DNA of 64,000 nt, taken from assembly GCA_947623455.1 (NCBI GenBank), contig OX392529.1, positions 58,547,186 through 58,611,185 of the forward strand, read 5' to 3'. This document shows, piece by piece, positions 47,031-60,778 of the stretch. A program made the position numbers and the translations under genes. The stretch comes from Mimachlamys varia (Eukaryota > Mollusca > Bivalvia > Pectinida > Pectinidae). Under the pieces are notes generated by a model, which saw nothing but the letters and a program-made list of their open reading frames with translations, searched no databases and was not told the origin of the DNA. Positions within the stretch are counted from its first letter, which is position 1. Every line of letters begins with the position of its first letter.

Positions 47031-50000
47031 ATGTAGATTGTCCCTAAAATAGAGGTACTATAGAATGTCCCTATAGTGGAGATACTGTAGAATGTTTCTA
47101 GAGTGGAGTTGAACTGTAGAATGTCCCTAGAGTAGGAGTACTGTTTAATGTCCCTAGAGTGGGGGTACTGTAGAATGTCCCTAAAGTGGGAGTATTGTAG
47201 AATGTTCCTTGAGTGAAGGTACTGTAGAATGTCGCTATGGTGGATTACTGTAGAATGTCGCTAGAGTGGCGGTATTGTAGAATGTCGCTAGAGTGCATGT
47301 ACTTTAGAATATCCCTAGAGTGAGTGTACTGTAAAATGTTCCTAGAGCAGAGGTTCATGTGCCGTTAAATGTTCTAAGATTTAGGACACTACATAATTAC
47401 TCGAATTAATAATTACTAGAGTTAGGGTTTTGTAGAATGTGCCTAGAGTGGGATGTACTGTAGAATGTCCCTAGAGTAGGGGGTACTGTTTAATGTCCAT
47501 AGAGAAGAGAAACGGTAGAATGTCCCTAGATTGGGGATATACGGTAGAATGTTACTAGATTGTGGGCGTACTGTAGAATGTCCCTAGAGTAGGGGTACTG
47601 TTTAATGTCCCTATAGTGGAGATACTGTAGATTGTCCCTAAAATAGAGGTACTATAGAATGTCCCTATAGTGGAGATACTGTAGAATGTTTCTAGAGTGG
47701 AGTTGAACTGTAGAATGTCCCTAGAGTAGGAGTACTGTTTAATGTCCCTAGAGTGGGGGTACTGTAGAATGTCCCTAAAGTGGGAGTATTGTAAAATGTC
47801 CCTAGAATGGAGGTACTGTAACATGGCCCTTTATGTACTTTAGAATATCCCTAAAGTGAGTGTACTGTAAAATGTTCCTAGAGTAGAGGTACTTTAGAAT
47901 GTTCCTAGAGCGGAGATACTGTATAATGTCCCTGGATTGGAAATATTGCGGAATGTCCTAAGAGTTAGGGTACTGAAATATATCCCAAGACTAGGGGTAC
48001 TGTAGAATGTCCCTAGAGTGGTAGGTACTGTAGAAAAACCCAAGAGTGTTGGATGCACTCCAGAATGTCCCTAGGGTGTGGGTACTGTAAAATGTACCTG
48101 TGTGGAGGTATTGTAGAATGTCCCTAAAGTGGGGGTGTACTGTAGAAAGTCCCTAGGGTGGGGATGTACTGTAGAATGTCCCTAGAGTGGAGGTACATTT
48201 TGTACTGTAGTACATTTTGTACTGTAGAATGTCCCTAGAGTGGAGGTACATTTTGCACTGTAGAATGTCCCTAGGGTGTGAGTACTGTCAAATGTACCTA
48301 GAGTAGGGAGTACTGTTTAATGTCCATAGAGTAGAGAAACGGTAGAATGTCCCTAGATTGGGGATATACGGTAGAATGTTTCTAGAGTGTGGGCGTACTG
48401 TAGAATGTCCCTAGAGTAGGGGTACTGTTTAATGTCCCTATAGTGGAGATACTGTAGATTGTCCCTAAATTAGAGGTACTATAGAATGTCCCTATAGGGG
48501 AGATACTGTAGAATGTTTCTAGAGTGGGGTTGAACTGTAGAATGTCCCTAGAGTAGAGTACTGTTAAATGTTCTTAAAGGGGGGTACTGAAAAATGTCCT
48601 TAGAGTGGAGTAACTGTAAAACGTCTCTAAAGTGGGGTTGAACTGTAGAATGTCCCTAGAGTGGAGTACTGTTAAATGTTCCTAAAGGGGGGGTACTGAA
48701 AAATGTCCTTAGAGTGGAGTAACTGTAAAACGTCTCTAGAGTGGGAGTGAACTGTAGAATGTCCCTAGAATGAGGGTACTGTTTAATGTCCCTAGAGTGT
48801 GGGTGTACTGTAGAATGTCCCTAGAGTAGGAGTACTGTTTAATGTCCCTATAGTGGGAGTATTGTAAAATGTCCCTAGAGTGGAGGCATTGTAAAATGTT
48901 CCTAGAGCGGATGTTCATGTGCCGTTAAATGTTCCTAGAGTGGGGTTACTGTAAAATGTCCCTAGAGTGGAGGTACTGTAAAATGTCCCTAGAGTGGAGG
49001 TACTGTAAAATGTCCCTAGAGTGGATGTACTTTAGAATATCCCTAGAGTGAGTGTACTGTAAAATGTTCCTAGAGCGGAGGTTCATGTGCCGTTAAATGT
49101 TCTAAGATTTAGGAAACTACATAATTACTCGAATTAATAATTACTAGAGTTAGGGTTTTGTAGAATGTCCCTAGAGTGGGATGTACTGTAGAATGTCCCT
49201 AGAGTAGGGGGTACTGTTTAATGTCCATAGAGAAGAGAAACGGTAGAATGTCCCTAGATTGGGGATATACGGTAGAATGTTTCTAGAGTGTGGGCGTACT
49301 GTAGAATGTCCCTAGAGTAGGGGTACTGTTTAATGTCCCTATAGTGGAGATACTGTAGATTGTCCCTAAAATAGAGGTACTATAGAATGTCCCTATAGTG
49401 GAGATACTGTAGAATGTTACTAGAGTGGAGTTGAACTGTAGAATGTCCCTAGAGTAGGAGTACTGTTTAATGTCCCTAGAGTGGGGGTACTGTAGAATGT
49501 CCCTAAAGTGGGAGTATTGTAAAATGTCCCTAGAATGGAGGTACTGTAACATGGCCCTTTATGTACTTTAGGATATCCCTAAAGTGAGTGTACTGTAAAA
49601 TGTTCCTAGAGTAGAGATACTGTATAATGTCCCTGGATTGGAATTATTGCGGAATTTCCTAAGAGTTAGGGTACTGAAATATATCCCAAGACTAGGGGTA
49701 CTGTAGAATGTCCCTAGAGTGGTAGGTACTGTAGAATAACCCAAGAGTGTTGGATGCACTCCAGAATGTCGCTAGGGTGTGGGTACTGTAAAATGTACCT
49801 GTGTGGAGGTATTGTAGAATGTCCCTAAAGTGGGGGTGTACTGTAGAAGGTCCCTAGAGTGGGGATGTACTGTAGAAAGTCCTTAGGGTGGGGATGTACT
49901 GTAGAATGTCCCTAGAGTGGAGGTACATTTTGTACTGTAGTACATTTTGTACTGAAGAATGTCCCTAGAGTGGAGGTACATTTTGTACTGTAGAATGTCC

Positions 50001-53000
50001 CTAGGGTGTGAGTACTGTCAAATGTACCTAGAGCGAGGTGTACTGTAAAATGTCCATGTGTGGAGGCATTGTAGAAAATTCCTAAAGAAGAGGTACTGTT
50101 TAATGTCCCTATAGTGAAGCTACGGTAGAAATGTCCCTAGAGTGGAGGTACTGTAAAATGTTCCTAGAGCGGAGGTTCATGTACCGTTAAATGTTCTTAG
50201 ATTTAGAAAACTACATAATTACTCTAGAGTTAGGGTTTTGTAGAATGTCCCTAGAGTGGGATGTACTGTAGAATGTCCCCAGAGTAGGGGTACTGTTTAA
50301 TGTCCCTATAGTGGAGATACTGTAGATTGTTTCTAGAGTGGGGTTGAACTGTAGAATGTCCCTAGAGTAGAGTACTGTTAAATGTTCTTAAAGAGGGGTA
50401 CTGAAAAATGTCCTTGGAGTGGAGTAACTGTAAAACGTCTCTAAAGTGGGGTTGAACTGTAGAATGTCCCTAGAGTGGAGTACTGTTAAATGTTCCTAAA
50501 GGGGGGTACTGAAAAATGTCCTTAGAGTGGAGTAACTGTAAAACGTCTCTAGAGTGGGAGTGAACTGTAGAATGTCCCTAGAATGAGGGTACTGTTTAAT
50601 GTCCCTAGAGTGTGGGTGTACTGTAGAATGTCCCTAGAGTAGGAGTACTGTTTAATGTCCCTATAGTGGGAGTATTGTAATATGTCCCTAGAGTGGAGGC
50701 ATTGTAAAATGTTCCTAGAGCGTATGTTCATGTGCCGTTAAATGTTCCTAGAGTGGGGTTACTTTAGAATGTCCCTAGAGTGGAGGTACTGTAAAATGTC
50801 CCTAGAGTGGAGGTACTGTAAAATGTCCCTAGAGTGGAGGTACTGTAAAATGTCCCTAGAGTGAGTGTACTGTAAAATGTTCCTAGAGGGAGGTTCATGT
50901 GCCGTTAAATGTTCTAAGATTTAGGAAACTACATAATTACTCGAATTAATAATTACTAGAGTTAGGGTTTTGTAGAATGTCCCTAGAGTGGGATGTACTG
51001 TAGAATGTCCCTAGAGTAGGGAGTACTGTTTAATGTCCATAGAGAAGAGAAACGGTAGAATGTCCCTAGATTGGGGATATACGGTAGAATGTTTCTAGAA
51101 TGTGGGCGTACTGTAGAATGTCCCTAGAGTAGGGGTACTGTTTAATGTCCCTATAGTGGAGATACTGTAGATTGTCCCTAAAATAGAGGTACTATAGAAT
51201 GTCCCTATAGTGGAGATACTGTAGAATGTTACTAGAGTGGAGTTGAACTGTAGAATGTCCCTAGAGTAGGAGTACTGTTTAATGTCCCTAGAGTGGGGGT
51301 ACTGTAGAATGTCCCTAAAGTGGGAGTATTGTAAAATGTCCCTAGAATGGAGGTACTGTAACATGGCCCTTTATGTACTTTAGAATATCCCTAAAGTGAG
51401 TGTACTGTAAAATGTTCCTAGAGTAGAGATACTGTATAATGTCTCTGGATTGGAATTATTGCGGAATTTCCTAAGAGTTAGGGTACTGAAATATATCCCA
51501 AGACTAGGGGTACTGTAGAATGTCCCTAGAGTGGTAGGTACTGTAGAATAACCCAAGAGTGTTGGATGCACTCCAGAATGTCGCTAGGGTGTGGGTACTG
51601 TAAAATGTACCTGTGTGGAGGTATTGTAGAATGTCCCTAAAGTGGGGGTGTACTGTAGAAGGTCCCTAGAGTGGGGATGTACTGTAGAAAGTCCTTAGGG
51701 TGGGGATGTACTGTAGAATGTCCCTAGAGTGGAGGTACATTTTGTACTGTAGTACATTTTGTACTGAAGAATGTCCCTAGAGTGGAGGTACATTTTGTAC
51801 TGTAGAATGTCCCTAGGGTGTGAGTACTGTCAAATGTACCTAGAGCGAGGTGTACTGTAAAATGTCCATGTGTGGAGGCATTGTAGAAAATTCCTAAAGA
51901 AGAGGTACTGTTTAATGTCCCTATAGTGAAGCTACGGTAGAAATGTCCCTAGAGTGGAGGTACTGTAAAATGTTCCTAGAGCGGAGGTTCATGTACCGTT
52001 AAATGTTCTTAGATTTAGAAAACTACATAATTACTCTAGAGTTAGGGTTTGTAGAATGTCCCTAGAGTGGGATGTACTGTAGAATGTCCCTAGAGTAGGG
52101 GTACTGTTTAATGTCCCTATAGTGGAGATACTGTAGATTGTCCCTAAAATAGAGGTACTATAGAATGTCCCTATAGTGGAGATACTGTAGAATGTTACTA
52201 GAGTGGAGTTGAACTGTAGAATGTCCCTAGAGTAGGAGTACAGTTTAATGTCCCTAGAGTGGGGGTACTGTAGAATGTCCCTAAAGTGGGAGTATTGTAA
52301 AATGTCCCTAGAATGGAGGTACTGTAACATGGCCCTTTATGTACTTTAGAATATCCCTAAAGTGAGTGTACTGTAAAATGTTCCTAGAGTAGAGATACTG
52401 TATAATGTCCCTGGATTGGAATTATTGCGGAATTTCCTAAGAGTTAGGGTACTGAAATATATCCCAAGACTAGGGGTACTGTAGAATGTCCCTAGAGTGG
52501 TAGGTACTGTAGAATAACCCAAGAGTGTTGGATGCACTCCAGAATGTCGCTAGGGTGTGGGTACTGTAAAATGTACCTGTGTGGAGGTATTGTAGAATGT
52601 CCCTAGAGTAGGAGTACTGTTTAATGTCCCTATAGTGGGAGTATTGTAATATGTCCCTAGAGTGGAGGCATTGTAAAATGTTCCTAGAGCGGATGTTCAT
52701 GTGCCGTTAAATGTTCCTAGAGTGGGGTTACTGTAAAATGTCCCTAGAGTGGAGGTACTGTAAAATGTCCCTAGAGTGGAGGTACTGTAAAATGTTCCTA
52801 GAGCGGAGGTTCATGTGCCGTTAAATGTTCTAAGATTTAGGAAACTACATAATTACTCGAATTAATAATTACTAGAGTTAGGGTTTTGTAGAATGTCCCT
52901 AGAGTGGGATGTACTGTAGAATGTCCCTAGAGTAGGGGGTACTGTTTAATGTCCATAGAGAAGAGAAACGGTAGAATGTCCCTAGATTGGGGATATACGG

Positions 53001-54975
53001 TAGAATGTTTCTAGATTGTGGGCGTACTGTAGAATGTCCCTAGAGTAGGGGTACTGTTTAATGTCCCTATAGTGGAGATACTGTAGATTGTCCCTAAAGT
53101 GGGAGTATTGTAAAATGTCCCTAGAATGGAGGTACTGTAACATGGCCCTTTATGTACTTTAGAATATCCCAAAAGTGAGTGTACTGTAAAATGTCCCTAG
53201 AATGGAGGTACTGTAACATGGCCCTTTATGTACTTTAGAATATCCCTAAAGTGAGTGTACTGTAAAATGTTCCTAGAGTAGAGATACTGTATAATGTCCC
53301 TGGATTGGAATTATTGCGGAATTTCCTAAGAGTTAGGGTACTGAAATATATCCCAAGACTAGGGGTACTGTAGAATGTCCCTAGAGTGGTAGGTACTGTA
53401 GAAAAACCCAAGAGTGTTGGATGCACTCCAGAATGTCCCTAAGGTGTGGGTACTGTAAAATGTACCTGTGTGGAGGTATTGTAGAATGTCCCTAAAGTGG
53501 GGGTGTACTGTAGAAAGTCCCTAGGGTGGGGATGTACTGTAGAATGTCCCTAGAGTGGAGTACTGTTAAATGTTCCTAAAGGGGGGTACTGAAAAATGTC
53601 CTTAGAGTGGAGTAACTGTAAAACGTCTCTAGAGTGGGAGTGAACTGTAGAATGTCCCTAGAATGAGGGTATTGTTTAATGTCCCTAGAGTGTGGGTGTA
53701 CTGTAGAATGTCCCTAGAGTAGGAGTACTGTTTAATGTCCCTATAGTGGGAGTATTGTAAAATGTCCCTAGAGTGGAGGCATTGTAAAATGTTCCTAGAG
53801 CGGATGTTCATGTGCCGTTAAATGTTCCTAGAGTGGGGTTACTTTAGAATGTCCCTAGAGTGGAGGTACTGTAAAATGTCCCTAGAGTGGAGGTACTGTA
53901 AAATGTCCCTAGAGTGGAGGTACTGTAAAATGTCCCTAGAGTGAGTGTACTGTAAAATGTTCGTAGAGCGGAGGTTCATGTGCCGTTAAATGTTCTAAGA
54001 TTTAGGAAACTACATAATTACTCGAATTAATAATTACTAGAGTTAGGGTTTTGTAGAATGTCCCTAGAGTGGGATGTACTGTAGAATGTCCCTAGAGTAG
54101 GGGGTACTGTTTAATGTCCATAGAGAAGAGAAACGTTAGAATGTCCCTAGATTGGGGATATACGGTAGAATGTTTCTAGAATGTGGGCGTACTGTAGAAT
54201 GTCCCTAGAGTAGGGGTACTGTTTAATGTCCCTATAGTGGAGATACTGTAGATTGTCCCTAAAATAGAGGTACTATAGAATGTCCCTATAGTGGAGATAC
54301 TGTAGAATGTTACTAGAGTGGAGTTGAACTGTAGAATGTCCCTAGAGTAGGAGTACTGTTTAATGTCCCTAGAGTGGGGGTACTGTAGAATGTCCCTAAA
54401 GTGGGAGTATTGTAAAATGTCCCTAGAATGGAGGTACTGTAACATGGCCCTTTATGTACTTTAGAATATCCCTAAAGTGAGTGTACTGTAAAATGTTCCT
54501 AGAGTAGAGATACTGTATAATGTCCCTGGATTGGAATTATTGCGGAATGTCCTAAGAGTTAGGGTACTGAAATATATCCCAAGACTAGGGGTACTGTAGA
54601 ATGTCCCTAGAGTGGTAGGTACTGTAGAAAAACCCAAGAGTATTGGATGCACTCCAGAATGTCCCTAGGGTGTGGGTACTGTAAAATGTACCTGTGTGGA
54701 GGTATTGTAGAATGTCCCTAAAGTGGGGGTGTACTGTAGAAAGTCCCTAGGGTGGGGAAGTACTGTAGAATGTCCCTAGAGTGGAGGTACATTTTGTACT
54801 GTAGTACATTTTGTACTGTAGAATGTCCCTAGAGTGGAGGTACATTTTGTACTGTAGAATGTCCCTAGGGTGTGAGTACTGTCAAATGTACCTAGAGCGA
54901 GGTGTACTGTAAAATGTCCCTATGGTGAAGCTACGGTAGAAATGTCCCTAGAGTGGAGGTACTGTAAAATGTTCG
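47031..54975 (+). repeat. ~7.9-kb block, copy 2 (offset 8.2 kb)
   Basis: A elements at 47372, 49100, 50912, 52828 and 53993, and B elements at 50194 and 52006. Differences from copy 1 include A versus G near 41900 and A versus C in GAGTNACTG near 42199. Another is GCGTATG (about 50720) versus GCGGAGG, and a fourth is CCCTAAGG (about 53440) versus CCCTAGGG. One T is missing in GGGTTTGTAG near 52050, and there are two extra 27-bp monomers (near 49000 and 53930). The divergence is clearly greater than in the 8920-bp pair, so this duplication looks older. Confidence 0.88.
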
Positions 54976-55440
54976 TAGAGCGGAGGTTCATGTACCGTTA
55001 AATGTTCTTAGATTTAGAAAACTACATAATTACTCTAGAGTTAGGGTTTTGTAGAATGTCCCTAGAGTGGGATGTACTGTAGAATGTCCCTAGAGTAGGG
55101 GGTACTGTTTAATGTCCATAGAGTAGAGAAACTGTAGAATGTCCCTAGATTGGGGATATACGGTAGAATGTTTCTAGAGTGTGGGCGTACTGTAGAATGT
55201 CACTAGAGTAGGGGTACTGTTTAATGTCCCTATAGTGGAGATACTGTAGATTGTCTCTAAATTAGAGGTACTATAGAATGTCCCTATAGGGGAGATACTG
55301 TAGAATGTTTCTAGAGTGGAGTTGAACTGTAGAATGTCCCTAGAGTAGAGTACTGTTAAATGTTCTTAAAGGGGGGTACTGAAAAATGTCCTTAGAGTGG
55401 AGTAACTGTAAAACGTCTCTAAAGTGGGGTTGAACTGTAG
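54976..55440 (+). repeat. HOR fragment starting with a B element (55005)
   Basis: Half-B sequence from a B element at 55005 to a splice at 55441. The variants GTCACTAGAG (about 55199) and TTGTCTCTAAATTAG (about 55252) recur at 62374 and 62427, an offset of 7175. It is therefore related to the 62.2-62.6 kb stretch. Confidence 0.78.
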
Positions 55441-56705
55441 AATGTCCCTAGAGTGGTGGTACATTTTGTACTGTAGAATGTCCCTAGGGTGTGAGTACTG
55501 TCAAATGTACCTAGAGCGAGGTGTACTGTAAAATGTCCATGTGTGGAGGCATTGTAGAAAATTCCTAAAGAAGAGGTAGTGTTTAATGTCCCTATAGTGA
55601 AGCTACGGTAGAAATGTCCCTAGAGTGGAGGTACTGTAAAATGTTCCTAGAGCGGAGGTTCATGTACCGTTAAATGTTCTTAGATTTAGAAAACTACATA
55701 ATTACTCTAGAGTTAGGGTTTTGTAGAATGTCCCTAGAGTGGGATGTACTGTAGAATGTCCCCAGAGTAGGGGTACTGTTTAATGTCCCTATAGTGGAGA
55801 TACTGTAGATTGTCCCTAAATGAGAGGTACTATAGAATGTCCCTATAGTGGAGATACTGTAGAATGTTTCTAGAGTGGGGTTGAACTGTAGAATGTCCCT
55901 AGAGTAGAGTACTGTTAAATGTTCTTAAAGAGGGGTACTGAAAAATGTCCTTGGAGTGGAGTAACTGTAAAACGTCTCTAAAGTGGGGTTGAACTGTAGA
56001 ATGTCCCTAGAGTGGAGTACTGTTAAATGTTCCTAAAGGGGGGTACTGAAAAATGTCCTTAGAGTGGAGTAACTGTAAAACGTCTCTAGAGTTGGAGTGA
56101 ACTGTAGAATGTCCCTAGAATGAGGGTACTGTTTAATGTCCCTAGAGTGTGGGTGTACTGTAGAATGTCCCTAGAGTAGGAGTACTGTTTAATGTCCCTA
56201 TAGTGGGAGTATTGTAAAATGTCCCTAGAGTGGAGGCATTGTAAAATGTTCCTAGAGCGGATGTTCATGTGCCGTTACATGTTCCTAGAGTGGGGTTACT
56301 GTAAAATGTCCCTAGAGTGGAGGTACTGTAAAATGTCCCTAGAGTGGAGGTACTGTAAAATGTCCCTAGAGTGGAGGTACTGTAAAATGTCCCTAGAGTG
56401 GATGTACTTTAGAATATCCCTAGAGCGGAGGTTCATGTGCCGTTAAATGTTCTAAGATTTAGGAAACTACATAATTACTCGAATTAATAATTACTAGAGT
56501 TAGGGTTTTGTAGAATGTGCCTAGAGTGGGATGTACTGTAGAATGTCCCTAGAGTAGGGGGTACTGTTTAATGTCCATAGAGAAGAGAAACGGTAGAATG
56601 TCCCTAGATTGGGGATATACGGTAGAATGTTTCTAGATTGTGGGCGTACTGTAGAATGTCCCTAGAGTAGGGGTACTGTTTAATGTCCCTATAGTGGAGA
56701 TACTG
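55441..56705 (+). repeat. 1519-bp-offset block, copy 1
   Basis: It begins with a GAGTGGTGGTACATTTTG variant at 55441 that recurs at 56960. It contains a B element at 55677 and an A element at 56450. The tail of half B is short: ATATCCCTAGAGCGGAGG near 56417 skips the GTGAGTGTACTG monomer, as does copy 2. Similarity ends near 56705, where copy 1 jumps into TAGAGTGGTAGGTACTATAG. Confidence 0.86.
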
Positions 56706-56959
56706 TAGAATGTCCCTAGAGTGGTAGGTACTATAGAATAACCCAAGAGTGTTGGATGCACTCCAGAATGTCGCTAGGGTGTGGGTACTGTAAAATGTAC
56801 CTGTGTGGAGGTATTGTAGAATGTCCCTAAAGTGGGGGTGTACTGTAGAAGGTCCCTAGAGTGGGGATGTACTGTAGAAAGTCCTTAGGGTGGGGATGTA
56901 CTGTAGAATGTCCCTAGAGTGGAGGTACATTTTGTACTGTAGTACATTTTGTACTGAAG
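56706..56959 (+). repeat. Spacer between the 1519-bp-offset copies
   Basis: Half-A satellite from the GTGGTAGGTACTATAG monomer through the AACCCAAGAGTG variant and the GTACATTTTGTAC subrepeats. It has the GTACTGAAGAATG and GTCCTTAGGG markers otherwise seen at 41.6-43.5 kb and 49.9-51.8 kb. Confidence 0.75.
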
Positions 56960-58224
56960 AATGTCCCTAGAGTGGTGGTACATTTTGTACTGTAGAATGT
57001 CCCTAGGGTGTGAGTACTGTCAAATGTACCTAGAGCGAGGTGTACTGTAAAATGTCCATGTGTGGAGGCATTGTAGAAAATTCCTAAAGAAGAGGTACTG
57101 TTTAATGTCCCTATAGTGAAGCTACGGTAGAAATGTCCCTAGAGTGGAGGTACTGTAAAATGTTCCTAGAGCGGAGGTTCATGTACCGTTAAATGTTCTT
57201 AGATTTAGAAAACTACATAATTACTCTAGAGTTAGGGTTTTGTAGAATGTCCCTAGAGTGGGATGTACTGTAGAATGTCCCCAGAGTAGGGGTACTGTTT
57301 AATGTCCCTATAGTGGAGATACTGTAGATTGTCCCTAAATGAGAGGTACTATAGAATGTCCCTATAGTGGAGATACTGTAGAATGTTTCTAGAGTGGGGT
57401 TGAACTGTAGAATGTCCCTAGAGTAGAGTACTGTTAAATGTTCTTAAAGAGGGGTACTGAAAAATGTCCTTGGAGTGGAGTAACTGTAAAACGTCTCTAA
57501 AGTGGGGTTGAACTGTAGAATGTCCCTAGAGTGGAGTACTGTTAAATGTTCCTAAAGGGGGGTACTGAAAAATGTCCTTAGAGTGGAGTAACTGTAAAAC
57601 GTCTCTAGAGTGGGAGTGAACTGTAGAATGTCCCTAGAATGAGGGTACTGTTTAATGTCCCTAGAGTGTGGGTGTACTGTAGAATGTCCCTAGAGTAGGA
57701 GTACTGTTTAATGTCCCTATAGTGGGAGTATTGTAATATGTCCCTAGAGTGGAGGCATTGTAAAATGTTCCTAGAGCGGATGTTCATGTGCCGTTAAATG
57801 TTCCTAGAGTGGGGTTACTGTAAAATGTCCCTAGAGTGGAGGTACTGTAAAATGTCCCTAGAGTGGAGGTACTGTAAAATGTCCCTAGAGTGGAGGTACT
57901 GTAAAATGTCCCTAGAGTGGATGTACTTTAGAATATCCCTAGAGCGGAGGTTCATGTGCCGTTAAATGTTCTAAGATTTAGGAAACTACATAATTACTCG
58001 AATTAATAATTACTAGATTTAGGGTTTTGTAGAATGTGCCCAGAGTGGAATGTACTGTAGAATGTCCCTAGAGTAGGGGGTACTGTTTAATGTCCATAGA
58101 GAAGAGAAACGGTAGAATGTCCCTAGATTGGGGATATACGGTAGAATGTTTCTAGATTGTGGGCGTACTGTAGAATGTCCCTAGAGTAGGGGTACTGTTT
58201 AATGTCCCTATAGTGGAGATACTG
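56960..58224 (+). repeat. 1519-bp-offset block, copy 2
   Basis: B element at 57196 and A element at 57969, each +1519 from copy 1. Small differences include GAGTTGGAGTG (about 56090) versus GAGTGGGAGTG, TTACATG (about 56276) versus TTAAATG, and TTTAGGG with GTGCCCAGAG just after the second A element. Past 58224 the two copies diverge (GATTGTCCCTAAAATAG here). Confidence 0.86.
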
Positions 58225-60000
58225 TAGATTGTCCCTAAAATAGAGGTACTATAGAATGTCCCTATAGTGGAGATACTGTAGAATGTTTCTAGAGTGGAGT
58301 TGAACTGTAGAATGTCCCTAGAGTAGGAGTACTGTTTAATGTCCCTAGAGTGGGGGTACTGTAGAATGTCCCTAAAGTGGGAGTATTGTAAAATGTCCCT
58401 AGAATGGAGGTACTGTAACATGGCCCTTTATGTACTTTAGAATATCCCTAAAGTGAGTGTACTGTAAAATGTTCCTAGAGTAGAGGTACTTTAGAATGTT
58501 CCTAGAGCGGAGATACTGTATAATGTCCCTGGATTGGAAATATTGCGGAATGTCCTAAGAGTTAGGGTACTGAAATATATCCCAAGACTAGATGTACTGT
58601 AGAATGTCCCTAGAGTGGTAGGTACTGTAGAATAACCCAAGAGTGTTGGATGCACTCCAGAATGTCCCTAGGGTGTGGGTACTGTAAAATGTACCTGTGT
58701 GGAGGTATTGTAGAATGTCCCTAAAGTGGGGGTGTACTGTAGAAAGTCCCTAGGGTGGGGATGTACTGTAGAATGTCCCTAGAGTGGAGGTACATTTTGT
58801 ACTGTAGTACATTTTGTACTGTAGAATGTCCCTGGAGTGTAGGTACATTTTGTACTGTAGAATGTCCCTAGGGTGTGAGTACTGCCAAATGTACCTAGAG
58901 CGAGGTGTACTGTAAAATGTCCATGTGTGGAGGCATTGTAGAAAATTCCTAAAGAAGAGGTACTGTTTAATGTCTATAGAGTAGAGAAACGGTAGAATGT
59001 CCCTAGATTGGGGATATACGGTAGAATGTTTCTAGAGTGTGGGCGTACTGTAGAATGTCCCTAGAGTAGGGGTACTGTTTAATGTCCCTATAGTGGAGAT
59101 ACTGTAGAATGTTTCTAGAGTGGAGTTGAACTGTAGAATGTCCCTAGAGTAGGAGTACTGTTTAATGTCCCTAGAGTGGGGGTACTGTAGAATGTCCCTA
59201 AAGTGGGAGTATTGTAAAATGTCCCTAGAATGGAGGTACTGTAACATGGCCCTTTATGTACTTTAGAATATCCCAAAAGTGAGTGTACTGTAAAATGTTC
59301 CTAGAGTAGAGGTACTTTAGAATGTTCCTAGAGCGGAGATACTGTATAATGTCCCTGGATTGGAAATATTGCGGAATGTCCTAAGAGTTAGGGTACTGAA
59401 ATATATCCCAAGACTAGGGGTACTGTAGAATGTCCCTAGAGTGGTAGGTACTGTAGAAAAACCCAAGAGTGTTGGATGCACTCCAGAATGTCCCTAAGGT
59501 GTGGGTACTGTAAAATGTACCTGTGTGGAGGTATTGTAGAATGTCCCTAAAGTGGGGGTGTAATGTAGAAGGTCCCTAGAGTGGGGATGTACTGTAGAAA
59601 GTCCCTAGGGTGGGGATGTACTGTAGAATGTCCCTAGAGTGGAGGTACATTTTGTACTGTAGTACATTTTGTACTGTAGAATGTCCCTAGAGTGGAGGTA
59701 CATTTTGTACTGTAGAATGTCCCTAGGGTGTGAGTACTGTCAAATGTACCTAGAGCGAGGTGTACTGTAAAATGTCCATGTGTGGAGGCATTGTAGAAAA
59801 TTCCTAAAGAAGAGGTACTGTTTAATGTCCCTATGGTGAAGCTACGGTAGAAATGTCCCTAGAGTGGAGGTACTGTAAAATGTTCCTAGAGCGGAGGTTC
59901 ATGTACCGTTAAATGTTCCTAGAGTGGGGTTACTTTAGAATGTCCCTAGAGTGGAGGTACTGTAAAATGTCCCTAGAGTGGAGGTACTGTAAAATGTCCC
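58225..60000 (+). repeat. Half-A satellite with two spliced units
   Basis: Continuous half-A monomers without an A or B element. Near 58970 the TGTTTAATGTC monomer runs directly into TATAGAGTAGAGAAACGG, skipping the element and its neighbours and restarting the half. Near 59895 CATGTACCG joins the GTGGGGTTACTTTAG monomer, so a B element is lost there too. This is the longest stretch without an AT element in the window (57969 to 60491). Confidence 0.78.
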
Positions 60001-60778
60001 TAGAGTGGAGGTACTTTAGAATGTTCCTAGAGCGGAGATACTGTATAATGTCCCTGGATTGGAAATATTGCGGAATGTACTTTAGAATGTCCCTAGAGTG
60101 GTAGGTACTGTAGAAAAACCCAAGAGTGTTGGATGCACTCCAGAATGTCCCTAGGGTGTGGGTACTGTAAAATGTACCTGTGTGGAGGTATTGTAGAATG
60201 TCCCTAAAGTGGGGGTGTACTGTAGAAAGTCCCTAGGGTGGGGAAGTACTGTAGAATGTCCCTAGAGTGGAGGTACATTTTGTACTGTAGTACATTTTGT
60301 ACTGTAGAATGTCCCTAGAGTGGAGGTACATTTTGTACTGTAGAATGTCCCTAGGGTGTGAGTACTGTCAAATGTACCTAGAGCGAGGTGTACTGTAAAA
60401 TGTCCCTATGGTGAAGCTACGGTAGAAATGTCCCTAGAGTGGAGGTACTGTAAAATGTTCCTAGAGCGGAGGTTCATGTACCGTTAAATGTTCTTAGATT
60501 TAGAAAACTACATAATTACTCTAGAGTTAGGGTTTTGTAGAATGTCCCTAGATTGGGATGTACTGTAGAATGTCCCTAGAGTAGGGGGTACTGTTTAATG
60601 TCCATAGAGTAGAGAAACGGTAGAATGTCCCTAGATTGGGGATATACGGTAGAATGTTTCTAGAGTGTGGGCGTACTGTAGAATGTCCCTAGAGTAGGGG
60701 TACTGTTTAATGTCCCTATAGTGGAGATACTGTAGATTGTCCCTAAATTAGAGGTACTATAGAATGTCCCTATAGTGG
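60001..60778 (+). repeat. 778-bp block, copy 1 (offset 1689)
   Basis: It recurs at 61690-62467. A shared deletion near 60075 joins GGAATGTAC directly to TTTAGAATG, removing the CTAAGAGTTAGGG and CCCAAGACTAGGGG monomers. Other shared markers are GGGAAGTACTG near 60241 and GTCCCTATGGTGAAGC near 60402. A B element stands at 60491. Confidence 0.82.
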
